A stretch of 64,000 bases of DNA from Sphingomonas immobilis (GTDB taxonomy: Bacteria; Pseudomonadota; Alphaproteobacteria; Sphingomonadales; Sphingomonadaceae), in the NCBI RefSeq assembly GCF_030580995.1, contig NZ_JAUQSZ010000006.1, positions 1 to 64,000 on the forward strand. The letters are read 5' to 3'. Made by a program: the position numbers and the translations under genes. Of the stretch, positions 52,710-62,942 are shown piece after piece (positions within the stretch are counted from its first letter, which is position 1; every line of letters starts with the position of its first letter). The notes beneath the pieces were generated by a model. It did no database searches and was not told the origin of the DNA. It worked only from the letters and a program-made list of their open reading frames with translations.

Positions 52710-55028
52710 ATGACTGTCCGAGCATCTCACCTGCTTTGCGGGTCGCTTCTGCTTGCCTGCACCTCCACCGCGGCTCTCGCACAGAGCAACGAGACGCCGA
52801 GCACTGCAGCGCCCGCGGAGGCGGATACGGCGACCGACATCGTCGTGCTCGGCTTCGGTCAGTCGCGTCAGGTGCAGACGGTGACGCAGGCCGACATCCT
52901 GCAGCTCACGCCGGGTTCGACCCCGCTGAAGGCGATCAGCAAGCTGCCGGGCGTCAACTATCAGGCGGCCGATGCCTTCGGCGCGTACGAATGGTCGTCG
53001 CGCATCACGCTGCGCGGGTTCAACCAGAACCAGCTTGGCTTCACGCTCGACGGCGTTCCGCTCGGCGACATGAGCTACGGCAACTCGAACGGCCTGCACA
53101 TCAGCCGCGCGATCATCTCGGAGAATATGGGCGCGGCGTCGGTCGCGCAGGGCGCCGGCGCGCTCGGCACGGCATCGAGCAGCAACCTCGGCGGCACGAT
53201 CGAGTTCAATTCGCTCGCGCCGTCGAACACCTTCGGCATCGCGGCCTCGGCCACCTACGGCAGCGACCAGACCTTCCGCGGTTTCGTGCGCCTCGAAAGC
53301 GGCGACATCACCGGGGGTGGCCTGAAGGGCTATCTCAGCTACGCCTATCTCAAGACCGACAAGTGGAAGGGCTTCGGCGAACAGCGCCAGCACCAGATCA
53401 ACGCGAAGATCGTGCAGGATCTGGGGGATCGCGGTTCGATCACGGCATTCTTCAACTTCTCCGATCGCCGCGAGCAGGATTACCAGGATCTCAGCCTCGA
53501 TCTGATCAACCGGCTCGGCTACAATCTCGACAACATCTCGAACGACTTCCCGCTCGCGAACCGCCTCGCGCAGATCTACGCCAACCAGAACGCGCCGGTC
53601 GGCGGTCCGCTGCCCTACCCGGGCGTCGGCACCGTATTCCCGGCACCGTACCAGACCGTCGACGACGTCTATTTCGACGCGGGCGGCCTGCGCCGCGACT
53701 ATCTGGCGGGTGCGACCTTCGACAGCCACCTGACTGACAACCTGTCGCTCAAGCTGACCGGCTATTACCACAACAACCACGGCCAGGGCGTCTGGTATCT
53801 GCCGTACACGCCGACGCCGGGTGGTGCCGCGCTGTCGGTGCGCACGACCGAATACGATATCCACCGTGGCGGTATCCTCGGCCATGTCGCGCTCGATACC
53901 GGCCCCAATCACCTCGAGGTCGGCGGCTGGTACGAATCGAACGACTTCGAGAACGCGCGCCGCTTCTACGGCCTCGCCAATCAGGCGACCGCGTCGCTGC
54001 CGACGCTCGAGTTCAAGACCAACCCGCTGTTCACGCAGTTCGACGCGAAGTTCAACACCGAGACGCTGATGTACTACGTCTCGGACAAGCTGGCGCTTGG
54101 CAGGCTGACGCTGACCGGCGGCTGGAAGGGGCTGAAGGTCACCAACAACGCGATCGGCATCGTCGGCGTGCTGGCGACGGGCCGGATCGAGGCGAAGGAC
54201 TGGTTCCTGCCGCAGGCGGGCGCGCTCTACCGGCTTTCGGATCAGGCCGAGCTGTTCGCCAATTTTACGCAGAACATGCGCGCCTTCACCTCCGCCGCGG
54301 TCGGCGCTTCGCCGTTCGCCACGACGCAGGCCGGCCTCGATGCGATCCGCAACACGCTGAAGCCGGAGCGGTCGACCACCTATGAGGCGGGCGGGCGTTT
54401 CCGCATGAACGGCTTCCAGGCGTCGGTCGTCGGCTATTACGTCGACTTCTCGAACCGCCTGCTGTCGCTCGCCAACGGCACCGGTGGTGCTGGCAACCCG
54501 ACGACGCTGCAGAACGTCGGATCGGTGCGCAACTACGGCATCGAGATCACGGCGCTCTACAAGGTCTTGCCCGCCGTCTCGCTGTTCGCCTCCTATTCCT
54601 ATAGCCGGGCGGAATATCTCGACAACGTCATCAGCAACGCCATCGGCAGCGTCGGCGCGATCGATACGGCGACCAAGGGCAAGACCGTGCCCGACAATCC
54701 CGAGCACATGCTGAAGGGCGAGGCGGTGTACGACGACGGCCGCTTCATGGGGCGGATCAGCGCGAATTATATGTCGAAACGCTATTTCACCTATCTCAAC
54801 GATCAGTCGGTGCCCGGCCGGGTGCTGGTCGATGCGGCGATCGGCTATACGTTCAAGGGCGAGGGCTTCCTCAACGGCTTCGGCATCGAGGCGAGCGTCA
54901 CCAACCTGACCGATCTCAGCTATGTCGCAACGATCGGCTCGAACGGCTTCGGGAAGAGCGGTGACAGCCAGACGCTGCTCGCAGGTGCGCCGCGCCAGTT
55001 CTTCGTGACGCTGAAGAAAGGTCTCTAA
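52710..55028 (+). CDS. TonB-dependent receptor (phosphatase locus)
   Basis: 772 aa. Signal peptide MTVRASHLLCGSLLLACTST with AALAQ cleavage. Plug domain: ADILQLTPGSTPLKAISKLP, SRITLRGFNQNQLGFTLDGV, GALGTASSSNLGGTIEFNS. Barrel ends in RQFFVTLKKGL with a terminal hydrophobic residue. Shorter than the first receptor and of a different subfamily. Shine-Dalgarno AGGGGA 9 nt upstream. It converges with phoD across a strong terminator; receptors of this group often sit next to secreted phosphatases, so a phosphorylated ligand or iron-phosphate complex is possible (inference). Confidence 0.92.
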   Translation: MTVRASHLLCGSLLLACTSTAALAQSNETPSTAAPAEADTATDIVVLGFGQSRQVQTVTQADILQLTPGSTPLKAISKLPGVNYQAADAFGAYEWSSRITLRGFNQNQLGFTLDGVPLGDMSYGNSNGLHISRAIISENMGAASVAQGAGALGTASSSNLGGTIEFNSLAPSNTFGIAASATYGSDQTFRGFVRLESGDITGGGLKGYLSYAYLKTDKWKGFGEQRQHQINAKIVQDLGDRGSITAFFNFSDRREQDYQDLSLDLINRLGYNLDNISNDFPLANRLAQIYANQNAPVGGPLPYPGVGTVFPAPYQTVDDVYFDAGGLRRDYLAGATFDSHLTDNLSLKLTGYYHNNHGQGVWYLPYTPTPGGAALSVRTTEYDIHRGGILGHVALDTGPNHLEVGGWYESNDFENARRFYGLANQATASLPTLEFKTNPLFTQFDAKFNTETLMYYVSDKLALGRLTLTGGWKGLKVTNNAIGIVGVLATGRIEAKDWFLPQAGALYRLSDQAELFANFTQNMRAFTSAAVGASPFATTQAGLDAIRNTLKPERSTTYEAGGRFRMNGFQASVVGYYVDFSNRLLSLANGTGGAGNPTTLQNVGSVRNYGIEITALYKVLPAVSLFASYSYSRAEYLDNVISNAIGSVGAIDTATKGKTVPDNPEHMLKGEAVYDDGRFMGRISANYMSKRYFTYLNDQSVPGRVLVDAAIGYTFKGEGFLNGFGIEASVTNLTDLSYVATIGSNGFGKSGDSQTLLAGAPRQFFVTLKKGL

Positions 55029-55042
55029 GGGCTGAAACGCAA

Positions 55043-55078
55043 AACGGGGGCGCCGGCCGGCGCCCCCGTTCTCTTTTT
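55043..55078 (+). terminator. Rho-independent terminator of the TonB receptor gene
   Basis: A perfect 28-bp palindrome (55043-55070, core GGGGGCGCCGGCCGGCGCC) followed by CTCTTTTT, 14 bp after the receptor stop. The classic terminator of the window. It may also end leftward phoD transcription (AAAA on the other side, 55041-55044). Confidence 0.92.
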
Positions 55079-55094
55079 CCCGTTCGAAATGCCC

Positions 55095-56717
55095 TCAGCC
55101 GGCGGCGTTGCGCCCGTGCTGTAGAACCGCCGTGTGGCCGATCATCGCCTTGCGCGAGGCCGTCTTGATCGTGTCCATCATCACCCAGTCGTTGCTGATC
55201 CGGTCCGGCGTGATCGTCGTCGCCATATAGCCGCGGCGGCTGGTGTCGCACCATTTCAGCTCGGGATTGGCCGCCACCAGTCCGGCGGCGACGCGCTTGG
55301 GATCGGTGCGGACGCTATGTTCGTAGCCCGGCGAGGTCACGCTGTGCCCGGCGAACTCGACGCCGGCGGGCTTGCCGTCCTGCGCCAGATCGTAGCTCCA
55401 GGCATTGTGGCTGTCGCCCGTCAGCACGACGAGGTTCGCGCCCATCGCCTGCGCCGATTTCAGGAAGCGCGACCGCGCGGCGGGATACCCGCCCCAGCTG
55501 TCGTAGTTGAACGGCAGCCCCGCCTGCGCCGCCGCGATGCCTGCGAGGATATACCCCTTCGAACTGTCCTTGGCATCCGGATCGATCCAGTCTGCCGCCT
55601 GCGCCGGCATCACCGTACTGCCGAGGATCGTGCCGAAGCCCACTACCTGCCAGTGCGTGCCGCGTGCGACAGAGCCGCGCATGGCGTGCGCGAGCCAATC
55701 CTCCTGCTGCGACCCCATCATCGTCGCGGCCGGGTCCATCCACGCGCCGTCGCGGAAGGCGACGAGCGCCTTCGCCGGATCGGCTTGCTTGAAAAGATCG
55801 GCGATATCGGGCTGCCGCGTGCGCGCCAGCAGCCGCGTTTCGGTGCGGAACAGCGTCGCCAGCGTGCCGATGTCATAGGCCTTCCACGGCTCGTCTGACA
55901 CCGGCATCCATTCACGGTAGGCCTGGATCGCGGCGGCGCGGCGGATGCCCCAGTCGCCCTCCGCCGCCTGGTGGTTCTCGGCGCCGCCCTCCCAGCTGTC
56001 GTTCGCGGATTCATGATCGTCCCACTGGACGATCATCGGCACCGACGCATGCAGCTTCTGGAGATCGGGGTCCGCGCGGTAGCTGGCGTAGCGGAGGCGG
56101 TAGTCGGCGAGGTGCAGGAGTTCGGTCGACGGCTCCAGCGGGCGCCCCGCCACGACCTCCGCGGCGGCGGGATAGGTTCCCGCCTCATATTCGTAGAGAT
56201 AGTCGCCGAGGTGGATGGCGAGATCCACGTCGCCGCGCGCGACGGCGTGGCCATAGGCGTTGAAATAGCCGAACGGCATGTTCGAACAGGAGAAGGTCGC
56301 AATGCGATAGCTCGCGGGGATGCCTTCCGGCAGCGTCTTGGTGCGTCCGGTCGGCGAAAACGTGCCGTCGGGCGCGACGAAGCGGAAGTAATAGCTGCGG
56401 CCCGGCGCGAGCCCGCCGACGGTGATCTTCGCGGTGTGATCGCGCCACGGCCCGGTAATCTGCGCGCCGCCGGAGACGATCTTCGCGAAGTCCGGCGTTT
56501 CCGCCACTTCTACGCGAAGCTCGACGGCGTCGCCGTTCGTGGGAACATAGCGCGTCCACAACAGCATCGAATCCGCCGCCGGCTCGCCGCTCGCGACGGC
56601 ATGGGTGAAGCCCCGCGCGGTCGCGATGCTGGCCGATTTGGCGAAGCCGGGCACGGCGAGGGCCGTCAGGCCGAACGTGCCGGTCATGAGGAGAGAACGG
56701 CGGTTGATCGACTGCAT
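55095..56717 (-). CDS. phoD: Alkaline phosphatase D
   Basis: 540 aa from ATG 56717 with AGGAGG upstream. N-terminus has a twin-arginine-like NRRSLLMTGTFGLTALAVPG, suggesting Tat export, as needed for a cofactor-loaded enzyme. A fibronectin-like N-terminal domain (THAVASGEPAADSMLLWTRY) precedes the metallophosphatase core: FSCSNMPFGYFNAYGHA with the metal-ligand Cys, LAIHLGDYLYEYE, VQWDDHESANDSW and LTGDSHNAWS. Releases phosphate from phosphomono- and diesters in the periplasm using Fe3+/Ca2+. Confidence 0.94.
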   Translation of the reverse strand: MQSINRRSLLMTGTFGLTALAVPGFAKSASIATARGFTHAVASGEPAADSMLLWTRYVPTNGDAVELRVEVAETPDFAKIVSGGAQITGPWRDHTAKITVGGLAPGRSYYFRFVAPDGTFSPTGRTKTLPEGIPASYRIATFSCSNMPFGYFNAYGHAVARGDVDLAIHLGDYLYEYEAGTYPAAAEVVAGRPLEPSTELLHLADYRLRYASYRADPDLQKLHASVPMIVQWDDHESANDSWEGGAENHQAAEGDWGIRRAAAIQAYREWMPVSDEPWKAYDIGTLATLFRTETRLLARTRQPDIADLFKQADPAKALVAFRDGAWMDPAATMMGSQQEDWLAHAMRGSVARGTHWQVVGFGTILGSTVMPAQAADWIDPDAKDSSKGYILAGIAAAQAGLPFNYDSWGGYPAARSRFLKSAQAMGANLVVLTGDSHNAWSYDLAQDGKPAGVEFAGHSVTSPGYEHSVRTDPKRVAAGLVAANPELKWCDTSRRGYMATTITPDRISNDWVMMDTIKTASRKAMIGHTAVLQHGRNAAG

Positions 56718-56876
56718 TGGGAGGCCTCCTGCGCTTCCCGCGAAGTCCTGCATTGTCGATAAGTCCTGCGCGTGACACTTTGCCGGAGCGCGGTGAGTCA
56801 GCGCCCCGCCGACGGAGTCAGATCACGCGCGGGTCAACGCCCGGCGACGCCTCACGCCGCCGCCGGGTTTATATGG

Positions 56877-59282
56877 TCAGTTCGCCGGCAGTGCCCAGGC
56901 GATCACCTGATCGCCGATCGGGGTCTTCATGAAGTGATGGCCGCCGGTCATCAGCACGACATATTCGCGGCCGTTCTGCTCATAGACCATCGGTGTGGCC
57001 TGACCGCCGGCGGGAAGCGCGACCTGCCAGAGGATCTTGCCGGTCTTGATGTCGATCGCCTTGAACAGATCGTCGGTCGCTGCCGCCACGAAGATCACGC
57101 CGCCCGCTGTCACCACCGAACCGCCGTTATTGGGCGTACCGATCGTGAAGGGCAGGTAGCTCGGAATGCCGAACGGCCCGTTCTTCCGGGCCGAGCCGAA
57201 CGGCCGGTCCCAGATCGTCTTGCCGGTGGCGATGTCGATCGCGCGGATGCCGCCGTATGGCGGCTGCTTGCACAGCATGCCGGTGAACGGCATCTGCCAG
57301 CCGGCGTTGACGTCGATCGCATAGGGGGTGCCGGCCTGCGGGTCACCGGCACCCTCGGCACCCGCCTCGACCTTCACCTGCTTGCCGTCCTTCAGCATCG
57401 CCGCTTTCTGTTCGCGCGTGAACCAGCCCTGCTTGTCGGCCTGAACACGCGGCACGAGCCGGTTGTAGTTCGGCATGTCGTTATAATTGGCGACGATCAC
57501 GCCACGCGCCGGATCAACCGCAAGGCTGCCCCAGTCGCTGCCGCCGTTATAACCGGGATACTCGATCGAATGCCGGTCCACCTCGGGCGGAGTGAAGAAG
57601 CCCTTGTAGCTCGCACGGCGGAAGTTGATGCGGCAGATCATCTGATCGATCGGCGACATGCCCCACATATCGGACTCGGTCAGCGGATCCTTGCGCAGCG
57701 TCTGCCACAGCGACACGATCTGCGTAGGCGAGCGCTGCCCGGGTTCGATCCCGCCCCCCGGAGCCTTGATCGTCCCGACCGGCGTCAGCGGTCTACCCGT
57801 CGCGCGATCGAGCACGTACATGTCGCCCTGCTTCGAGGCGACGAGCAGGGCGGGCGTGCCCTTATAGTCGATCAGCGAAGGTTGGCTGCCGAAGTCGTAA
57901 TCCCAGACGTCGTTCTTCACGGCCTGGAATTTCCAGCGGGGCTTGCCGGTCGTGACATCGAGCGCGACGATCGAGGTGCCGAAGCTGTTCTCGATCGGGG
58001 AGCGCAGCGTGCTCCAATAATCGACCGTCGAATTGCCCATCGGCAGGTAGACGAGGCCGAGCTGTTCGTCGCCGCTCGCAATCGTCCACATATTGGGGGT
58101 GCCGCGCGACCATTCCTGGCCGGCGGGCGGATAGCCGTTCCACTCCGGGTGTTTCATGTCCCAGGCGAAGCGCAGCTTGCCGGTGACCGCGTCGAAGCCC
58201 TGGATCACGCCCGAAGGCTCCCAGCGCTCCTGCCCGTCGGTGGTCTGGTGGCCCGTCACGGCGATGCCGCGGATGATGACGGGCGGCGAGTTGATCGAGA
58301 CGAGGCCGGGAAACACCTTGCCCATGCCGATCTTGGCATCGACCTGGCCGTTCGCGCCAAAATCGGCGCAGGGCTTGCCGTCCTTCACGTCGACCGCGAC
58401 CAGTCGCGCATCAAGCGTGCCCTCGATCACGCGCTCCGCGCAGGCATCGCCGGGCTTGGCGACGGGGTTTTTGTAGTAACTCACGCCGCGACAGGCGGCG
58501 GTGTACGGAATCCATTCGTCCGCGACCTTCGGATCGAAGCGCCAGCGCTCCTTGCCCGTCGCCGCGTCGAGCGAGATCATGATGTTCTTGGCCGAACACA
58601 GATACAGCGCGTCGCCGATCTTGAGCGGCGTCGTCTCCGCGCCGTACATCTTCGCGGCGGCAGGGGTAGCCGGCATGTCGCCGGTGTGGCTCAGCCAGAC
58701 CTGTTGCAACTGGCCGACATTGCCGGCGTCGATCTGCGTGAGCGGCGAATAGCGGCGTGCCGCGCCGGTGCCGCCATAAGCGGGCCAGTCGGCGCCGGTC
58801 GCCGTGCCCGATGGATCGCCCATGCCGATGGAATTTTGCGCGGGCAGTGCCGCGACCGTGCTATCCTGCGACCCGAGCACGGTGAAGAGGACGGCCGTCG
58901 CCGCGATCACCGCCGCCACGCCGCCACCCGCCAGTTTCCAGCGGTTTGGCGCGCGCGTCAGCGTCGGCATGACGAGGAAGGTGGCGATCAGCAGCACGAT
59001 CGGCGCGACGATGCGCGGCACCAGCGCCCAGACGAGATTGCTGTGAGCATCCACGAACGCCCACGGCACCGTTACCGCCACCACGCCGATATACACATAG
59101 GCGCCGATCATCCGGCTGCGCATCAACTGCACGCCCGCGGCGAGCATCGCGATGCCGACGACGAGATAATAGAGCGACCCACCCAGCACCGCGAGCCATG
59201 CTCCGCCGATGCCGAGCACGATGCCGATCGCGGCAATCACCAAACCGAGTAATATTGCCGACCAGCTGCGCCGTCCGCCCAT
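56877..59282 (-). CDS. gcd: Membrane-bound PQQ-dependent glucose dehydrogenase-type quinoprotein
   Basis: 801 aa from ATG 59282 with GGAG 8 nt upstream; the longer frame is unlikely. Five N-terminal transmembrane segments (WSAILLGLVIAAIGIVLGIG to VAAVIAATAVLFTVL) anchor an eight-bladed beta-propeller starting DWPAYGGTGAARRYSPLTQI. Tryptophan-docking/PQQ contact segments such as GKERWRFDPK, GKPRWKFQAV, NYNDMPNYNRLVPR and GGHHFMKTP are visible. Oxidises glucose to gluconolactone in the periplasm and passes electrons to ubiquinone. PQQ synthesis genes are not in the window; substrate may be another aldose. Confidence 0.93.
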   Translation of the reverse strand: MGGRRSWSAILLGLVIAAIGIVLGIGGAWLAVLGGSLYYLVVGIAMLAAGVQLMRSRMIGAYVYIGVVAVTVPWAFVDAHSNLVWALVPRIVAPIVLLIATFLVMPTLTRAPNRWKLAGGGVAAVIAATAVLFTVLGSQDSTVAALPAQNSIGMGDPSGTATGADWPAYGGTGAARRYSPLTQIDAGNVGQLQQVWLSHTGDMPATPAAAKMYGAETTPLKIGDALYLCSAKNIMISLDAATGKERWRFDPKVADEWIPYTAACRGVSYYKNPVAKPGDACAERVIEGTLDARLVAVDVKDGKPCADFGANGQVDAKIGMGKVFPGLVSINSPPVIIRGIAVTGHQTTDGQERWEPSGVIQGFDAVTGKLRFAWDMKHPEWNGYPPAGQEWSRGTPNMWTIASGDEQLGLVYLPMGNSTVDYWSTLRSPIENSFGTSIVALDVTTGKPRWKFQAVKNDVWDYDFGSQPSLIDYKGTPALLVASKQGDMYVLDRATGRPLTPVGTIKAPGGGIEPGQRSPTQIVSLWQTLRKDPLTESDMWGMSPIDQMICRINFRRASYKGFFTPPEVDRHSIEYPGYNGGSDWGSLAVDPARGVIVANYNDMPNYNRLVPRVQADKQGWFTREQKAAMLKDGKQVKVEAGAEGAGDPQAGTPYAIDVNAGWQMPFTGMLCKQPPYGGIRAIDIATGKTIWDRPFGSARKNGPFGIPSYLPFTIGTPNNGGSVVTAGGVIFVAAATDDLFKAIDIKTGKILWQVALPAGGQATPMVYEQNGREYVVLMTGGHHFMKTPIGDQVIAWALPAN

Positions 59283-59581
59283 CTTCAAGTCTCCATCTTT
59301 GTCCCGGTGGGCATCTGCTGGGCGCGCGTGGAGAACGCCTGATCTGCTTGGCGTGGCCAACCGGTCACGGCGCGGAGAGTTCCTTGTGGATACATGCAAC
59401 ACAGGGTTTCCGGTTTGTTGCTGCAGACCGCAGGTTCATTGCCCGCCGATCGTCGCTCCACGTTTGTCCGGCAGTCCGTGGCGCATCCGTACGATACGAT
59501 CGTCCGCTTCTGAATCGAAACGGTCGAAAAACGCCGCGCGGAGACAATCCGCACATATCGCACTCGAGTATAAGGGAAATA
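59283..59581. other. 299-bp gap between gcd and tRNA-Lys
   Basis: No ORF of recognisable family and no repeat pair seen. The gcd promoter must lie in its left part. Short inverted repeats exist (for example ACGATCGT-like CGATACGATCG near 59490-59502), but nothing that names a function. Confidence 0.4.
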
Positions 59582-59657
<76 letters not shown>

Positions 59658-59748
59658 GTATCCCTCGTCGGCAGGGGCGCTGTTGGCGCGGCCGCTTCGG
59701 GAGGTGCGCGGTTAGCAACGCTTGTCCGCGCATGCAAACGGTTTTTTG

Positions 59749-60861
59749 CTACCAGCGCGTCACATTGCTGTTTTGGCGGTCGATCGACATCAGGATGCCG
59801 AGGCACAGCATCACCGTCATCTGCGCGGAGCCGCCGAAACTGATGAGTGGCAGCGGCACGCCGACGACCGGCGCGAGGCCCATCACCATCGCCATGTTGA
59901 TCGAGACGTAGAAGAAGATCGTCGTCGTCAGCCCCGCCGCCGTCAGCCGCGCGAAGCGGCCTTCGGCGCGCAGGGCGACGCTCAGGCCCCATTGCACGAT
60001 GATGCCGAACGCCACGATCAGCAGCACGCCGCCGACCAGGCCCCATTCCTCCATCATCGTCGCCAGCGCGAAATCGGTATGGCCCTCCGGCAAATAGTCG
60101 AGGTGGCTTTGCGTCCCGTTGAGGAAGCCCTTGCCGAAAATCCCGCCCGATCCGATCGCGATCTTCGACTGGCTGATGTGATAGCCGATGCCGAGCGGAT
60201 CGCTCTCGGGATCGAGGAAGACGAGGATGCGGTTGCGCTGGTATCCGTGCAGCACGAAGTTGATCGCCAGCGGCACGGCCGCCGCCAGCCCCAGCGCGGC
60301 GCCGATGAACAGCCGCAGCGGCACGCCGGCCAGGAACATCACCGTCACGCCGCTCGCCACGATCATCAGCGCGGTGCCGAGATCGGGCTGCTTCATCACC
60401 AGCGCGGCCGGTAGCAGGATGAGCAGGCCGGCAGGCCAGATCGCGCCGAATTTGCGGATCTCACCGGGCGGCAGCATGTCGTAGAATTTGGCGGCAGCGA
60501 GCACGATGCACGGTTTCATCAGCTCGGACGGCTGCAGGCGGATGATGCCGAGATCGAGCCAGCGCTGCCCGCCGCCGCGCACCGCGCCGACCAGCTCGAC
60601 CAGCACCAGCATCACGATCAACACGCCGTAGGCTGGAAGCGCGAACTTCGGCCAGAAGCGCCCGGGCACGCGCGACAGCACGATGGCACCGCACAGGAAT
60701 ACGATGAAGCGGATGCCCTGTGGCACGGCCCATTGCCGCGCGTTGCCGCCCGCCGCCGAATAGAGGACGAGCAGGTCGAAACCGCCGATGCACAGCACCA
60801 GCAGGATGATCTTCCACGGCAATTGCGCGAGCGGCTTGGGGACGTAATCGAGCGTGCTCAC
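59749..60861 (-). CDS. rodA: Rod-shape-determining protein RodA (SEDS glycosyltransferase)
   Basis: 370 aa, about ten transmembrane segments. SEDS motifs: ARFWPKFALPAYGVLI region, GGGQRWLDLGIIRLQPSELM, KQPDLGTALMIVASGVTVMF, SQSKIAIGSGGIFGKGFLNG and the conserved loop QSHLDYLPEGHTDFALATMM; C-terminal APVVGVPLPLISFGGSAQ. Polymerises lipid II into glycan strands with PBP2 in the elongasome. The ATG overlaps the mrdA stop. Last gene of the operon. Confidence 0.96.
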   Translation of the reverse strand: MSTLDYVPKPLAQLPWKIILLVLCIGGFDLLVLYSAAGGNARQWAVPQGIRFIVFLCGAIVLSRVPGRFWPKFALPAYGVLIVMLVLVELVGAVRGGGQRWLDLGIIRLQPSELMKPCIVLAAAKFYDMLPPGEIRKFGAIWPAGLLILLPAALVMKQPDLGTALMIVASGVTVMFLAGVPLRLFIGAALGLAAAVPLAINFVLHGYQRNRILVFLDPESDPLGIGYHISQSKIAIGSGGIFGKGFLNGTQSHLDYLPEGHTDFALATMMEEWGLVGGVLLIVAFGIIVQWGLSVALRAEGRFARLTAAGLTTTIFFYVSINMAMVMGLAPVVGVPLPLISFGGSAQMTVMLCLGILMSIDRQNSNVTRW

Positions 60862-62942
60862 TGGTCGCGCTCCGTCGTCCCGTCAGCGGCGACGCTGTTG
60901 CCGGATTCGGTGGTGTGGGCGACGGCCTCCGCGGTCGAGACGTCGGCAGCTGCGGCGGCGTTGACGGCGGGGGCTTCGGTCGCGGCGGTGGCGCCCACCT
61001 CGGTCTGCGCGGCGACGGTCGGCGGCGGGGCGTTGGCGGCAAGGCGGTACGCTTCGGACTCCGCCGCCATGCGCGTCTTGTAGTCGCCGCCCCAGGTCGG
61101 CTCGACCTCCGCAAGCGACTTCAGCGCACGCTCGCGGTCGAATAGATAGGTCATGATGTCGCGGCCTATCATCGGCGTGTCGAGGTTGCGGACAGTATGG
61201 CCGTTGTGTTCGAGCACGATCGCGGCGGCATAGCGCGGCTTGTCGGCGGGCGCGAAGCAGACGAACAGCGCGTGGTCGCGCAGCTTGAACGGCAGGCTCG
61301 CGTTCTTGAGCACGCCGCCGGCGCGTTCCGCCATCGTGATGCGGCGAACCTGCGCGGTGCCGGTCTTGGCGGCGAGGCTGATGCCCGGCACCTGCATCCG
61401 CGCCGCACCGCCGGTGCCGCCGCCGTTGACGACGTTGAACATCGCATCGCGCACGACGGCGAAATGCTCGGGCGCTATGCCGATTTCCGGGGCGTCGTGC
61501 GCCTGGCCGGCGATGATGCTGGGCTTCAGCGCCCGGCCGGATGCGAGCCGGGAGGCCATGACGGCAAGCTGCAGCGGATTGGCGAGTACATAGCCCTGGC
61601 CGATCGAGGCGTTTAGCGAATCCGCCACCGTCCAGGCGGTCTTGTATTTCTTCAGCTTCCACGCCGGATCGGGCATCGTGCCGTAGCGCTGGCTGGCGAA
61701 GGGCAGCTCGAACTTCTGCCCAAGCCCCATCTCGCGCGCGATGGGGGCGATCTTGTCGTACCCGACCCGCCGGGCCATCTCGTAGAAATAGATATCGCAG
61801 CTCTGCATGATGGCATGTTTCAGATCGAGGCCGCCGTGCCCGCTCTTCTTGTGGCAATGGAACACGCCGTTGCCGACGCGCAGCGCCCCGGTGCAGTTGA
61901 CGCGCGCGCTGGGATCGATCCCGGCGGCGAGCAGGGCGAGGCCGTTCATCGGCTTGACGGTAGATCCCGGCGGGTAGAGCCCCTGCAGAACCTTGTTCAT
62001 CAGCGGCACGTGATCGTTGTCCGACAGCATCTTCCATTCGAGGTGGCTGATACCATCGGTGAAGCTGTTGGGGTCGTAGGCCGGCATCGAGACCATCGCC
62101 AGCATCTCGCCGGAAAGGCAGTCGATCACCACCGCCGACCCGGAGTTGGTGCCGAGCCTGCGCGCCGCATATTCCTGCAGACCCGCGTCGATCGTCAGGC
62201 GCGCGGTGTGGCCGGGCTGGTCGGGGCGGGTGGCAAGCTCACGCACCAGCTTGCCGCGCGCCGTCACTTCGACGCGCTTGGCGCCGGGCACGCCGCGCAG
62301 CGTCTGCTCGAGCGTCTTCTCCAGCCCGTCCTTGCCGAGCTTGAAGCCCGGCGCGAGCAGCAGCGGATCCTTGGTCTTGAGATATTGTTCGGAACTCGCC
62401 GCACCGACATACCCCGTAAGGTGCGCGACCGCGGCACCGAGCGGGTAGCTGCGTGCAAAGGCCCGCGTCGGCTGAACGCCGGGCAATTGCGGCAGGTGGA
62501 CGCTGATGCTCGCGAACCGCTCCCAATCGAGATTGTCGACTACCTGCACCGGCTGGATGCCGCGGGCGTGCTTCAGGTCGGCGGCGATGCGGGCGAGGTC
62601 GGTGTCCTTCAGGCCGAGCAGGCGCTGCAACTCGGCGATGACCCGGTCCTTGTCCTCGAGCAGATCGGGGATGAGATCGACACGGAAATCGGTGCGGTTG
62701 TTGGCGATCGGCCGGCCGTGGCGATCGACGATCCAGCCGCGACGGGGCGGCACCAGCGTGTTGTTCACGCGGTTGCTCTCAGACAACAGGCTGTAATGCT
62801 CGTTCTCGGCGATCGCGAGCCACGTCATACGGCCTGCCAGCACCAGCGCGAACGCTCCCTGGCCCACGCCCAGCATCAATGCCCGGCGCGAAAAGCTATA
62901 GGATTGCGTGGCCTCGGTAAGGATCCGCTCGGGACGGCTCAT
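60858..62942 (-). CDS. mrdA: Penicillin-binding protein 2 (elongation transpeptidase)
   Basis: 694 aa. One N-terminal transmembrane segment (ALMLGVGQGAFALVLAGRMT), pedestal domain with RRGWIVDRHGRPIANNRTDF, then the transpeptidase: nucleophile S327 in GSTVKP, SCD at 380-382 (SxN motif) and KTGT at 525-528. The C-terminus carries a ~60-residue Ala/Thr-rich tail (VAAQTEVGATAATEAP) longer than in E. coli PBP2. Cross-links new peptidoglycan with RodA. ATGA overlaps on both sides. Confidence 0.96.
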   Translation of the reverse strand: MSRPERILTEATQSYSFSRRALMLGVGQGAFALVLAGRMTWLAIAENEHYSLLSESNRVNNTLVPPRRGWIVDRHGRPIANNRTDFRVDLIPDLLEDKDRVIAELQRLLGLKDTDLARIAADLKHARGIQPVQVVDNLDWERFASISVHLPQLPGVQPTRAFARSYPLGAAVAHLTGYVGAASSEQYLKTKDPLLLAPGFKLGKDGLEKTLEQTLRGVPGAKRVEVTARGKLVRELATRPDQPGHTARLTIDAGLQEYAARRLGTNSGSAVVIDCLSGEMLAMVSMPAYDPNSFTDGISHLEWKMLSDNDHVPLMNKVLQGLYPPGSTVKPMNGLALLAAGIDPSARVNCTGALRVGNGVFHCHKKSGHGGLDLKHAIMQSCDIYFYEMARRVGYDKIAPIAREMGLGQKFELPFASQRYGTMPDPAWKLKKYKTAWTVADSLNASIGQGYVLANPLQLAVMASRLASGRALKPSIIAGQAHDAPEIGIAPEHFAVVRDAMFNVVNGGGTGGAARMQVPGISLAAKTGTAQVRRITMAERAGGVLKNASLPFKLRDHALFVCFAPADKPRYAAAIVLEHNGHTVRNLDTPMIGRDIMTYLFDRERALKSLAEVEPTWGGDYKTRMAAESEAYRLAANAPPPTVAAQTEVGATAATEAPAVNAAAAADVSTAEAVAHTTESGNSVAADGTTERDQ

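Noticed and set aside
52638..54707. 689-aa leftward ORF
   Set aside because: Antisense shadow of the second TonB receptor.
56772..59252. 826-aa rightward ORF
   Set aside because: Antisense shadow of the glucose dehydrogenase gene in high-G+C DNA; no domain pattern.
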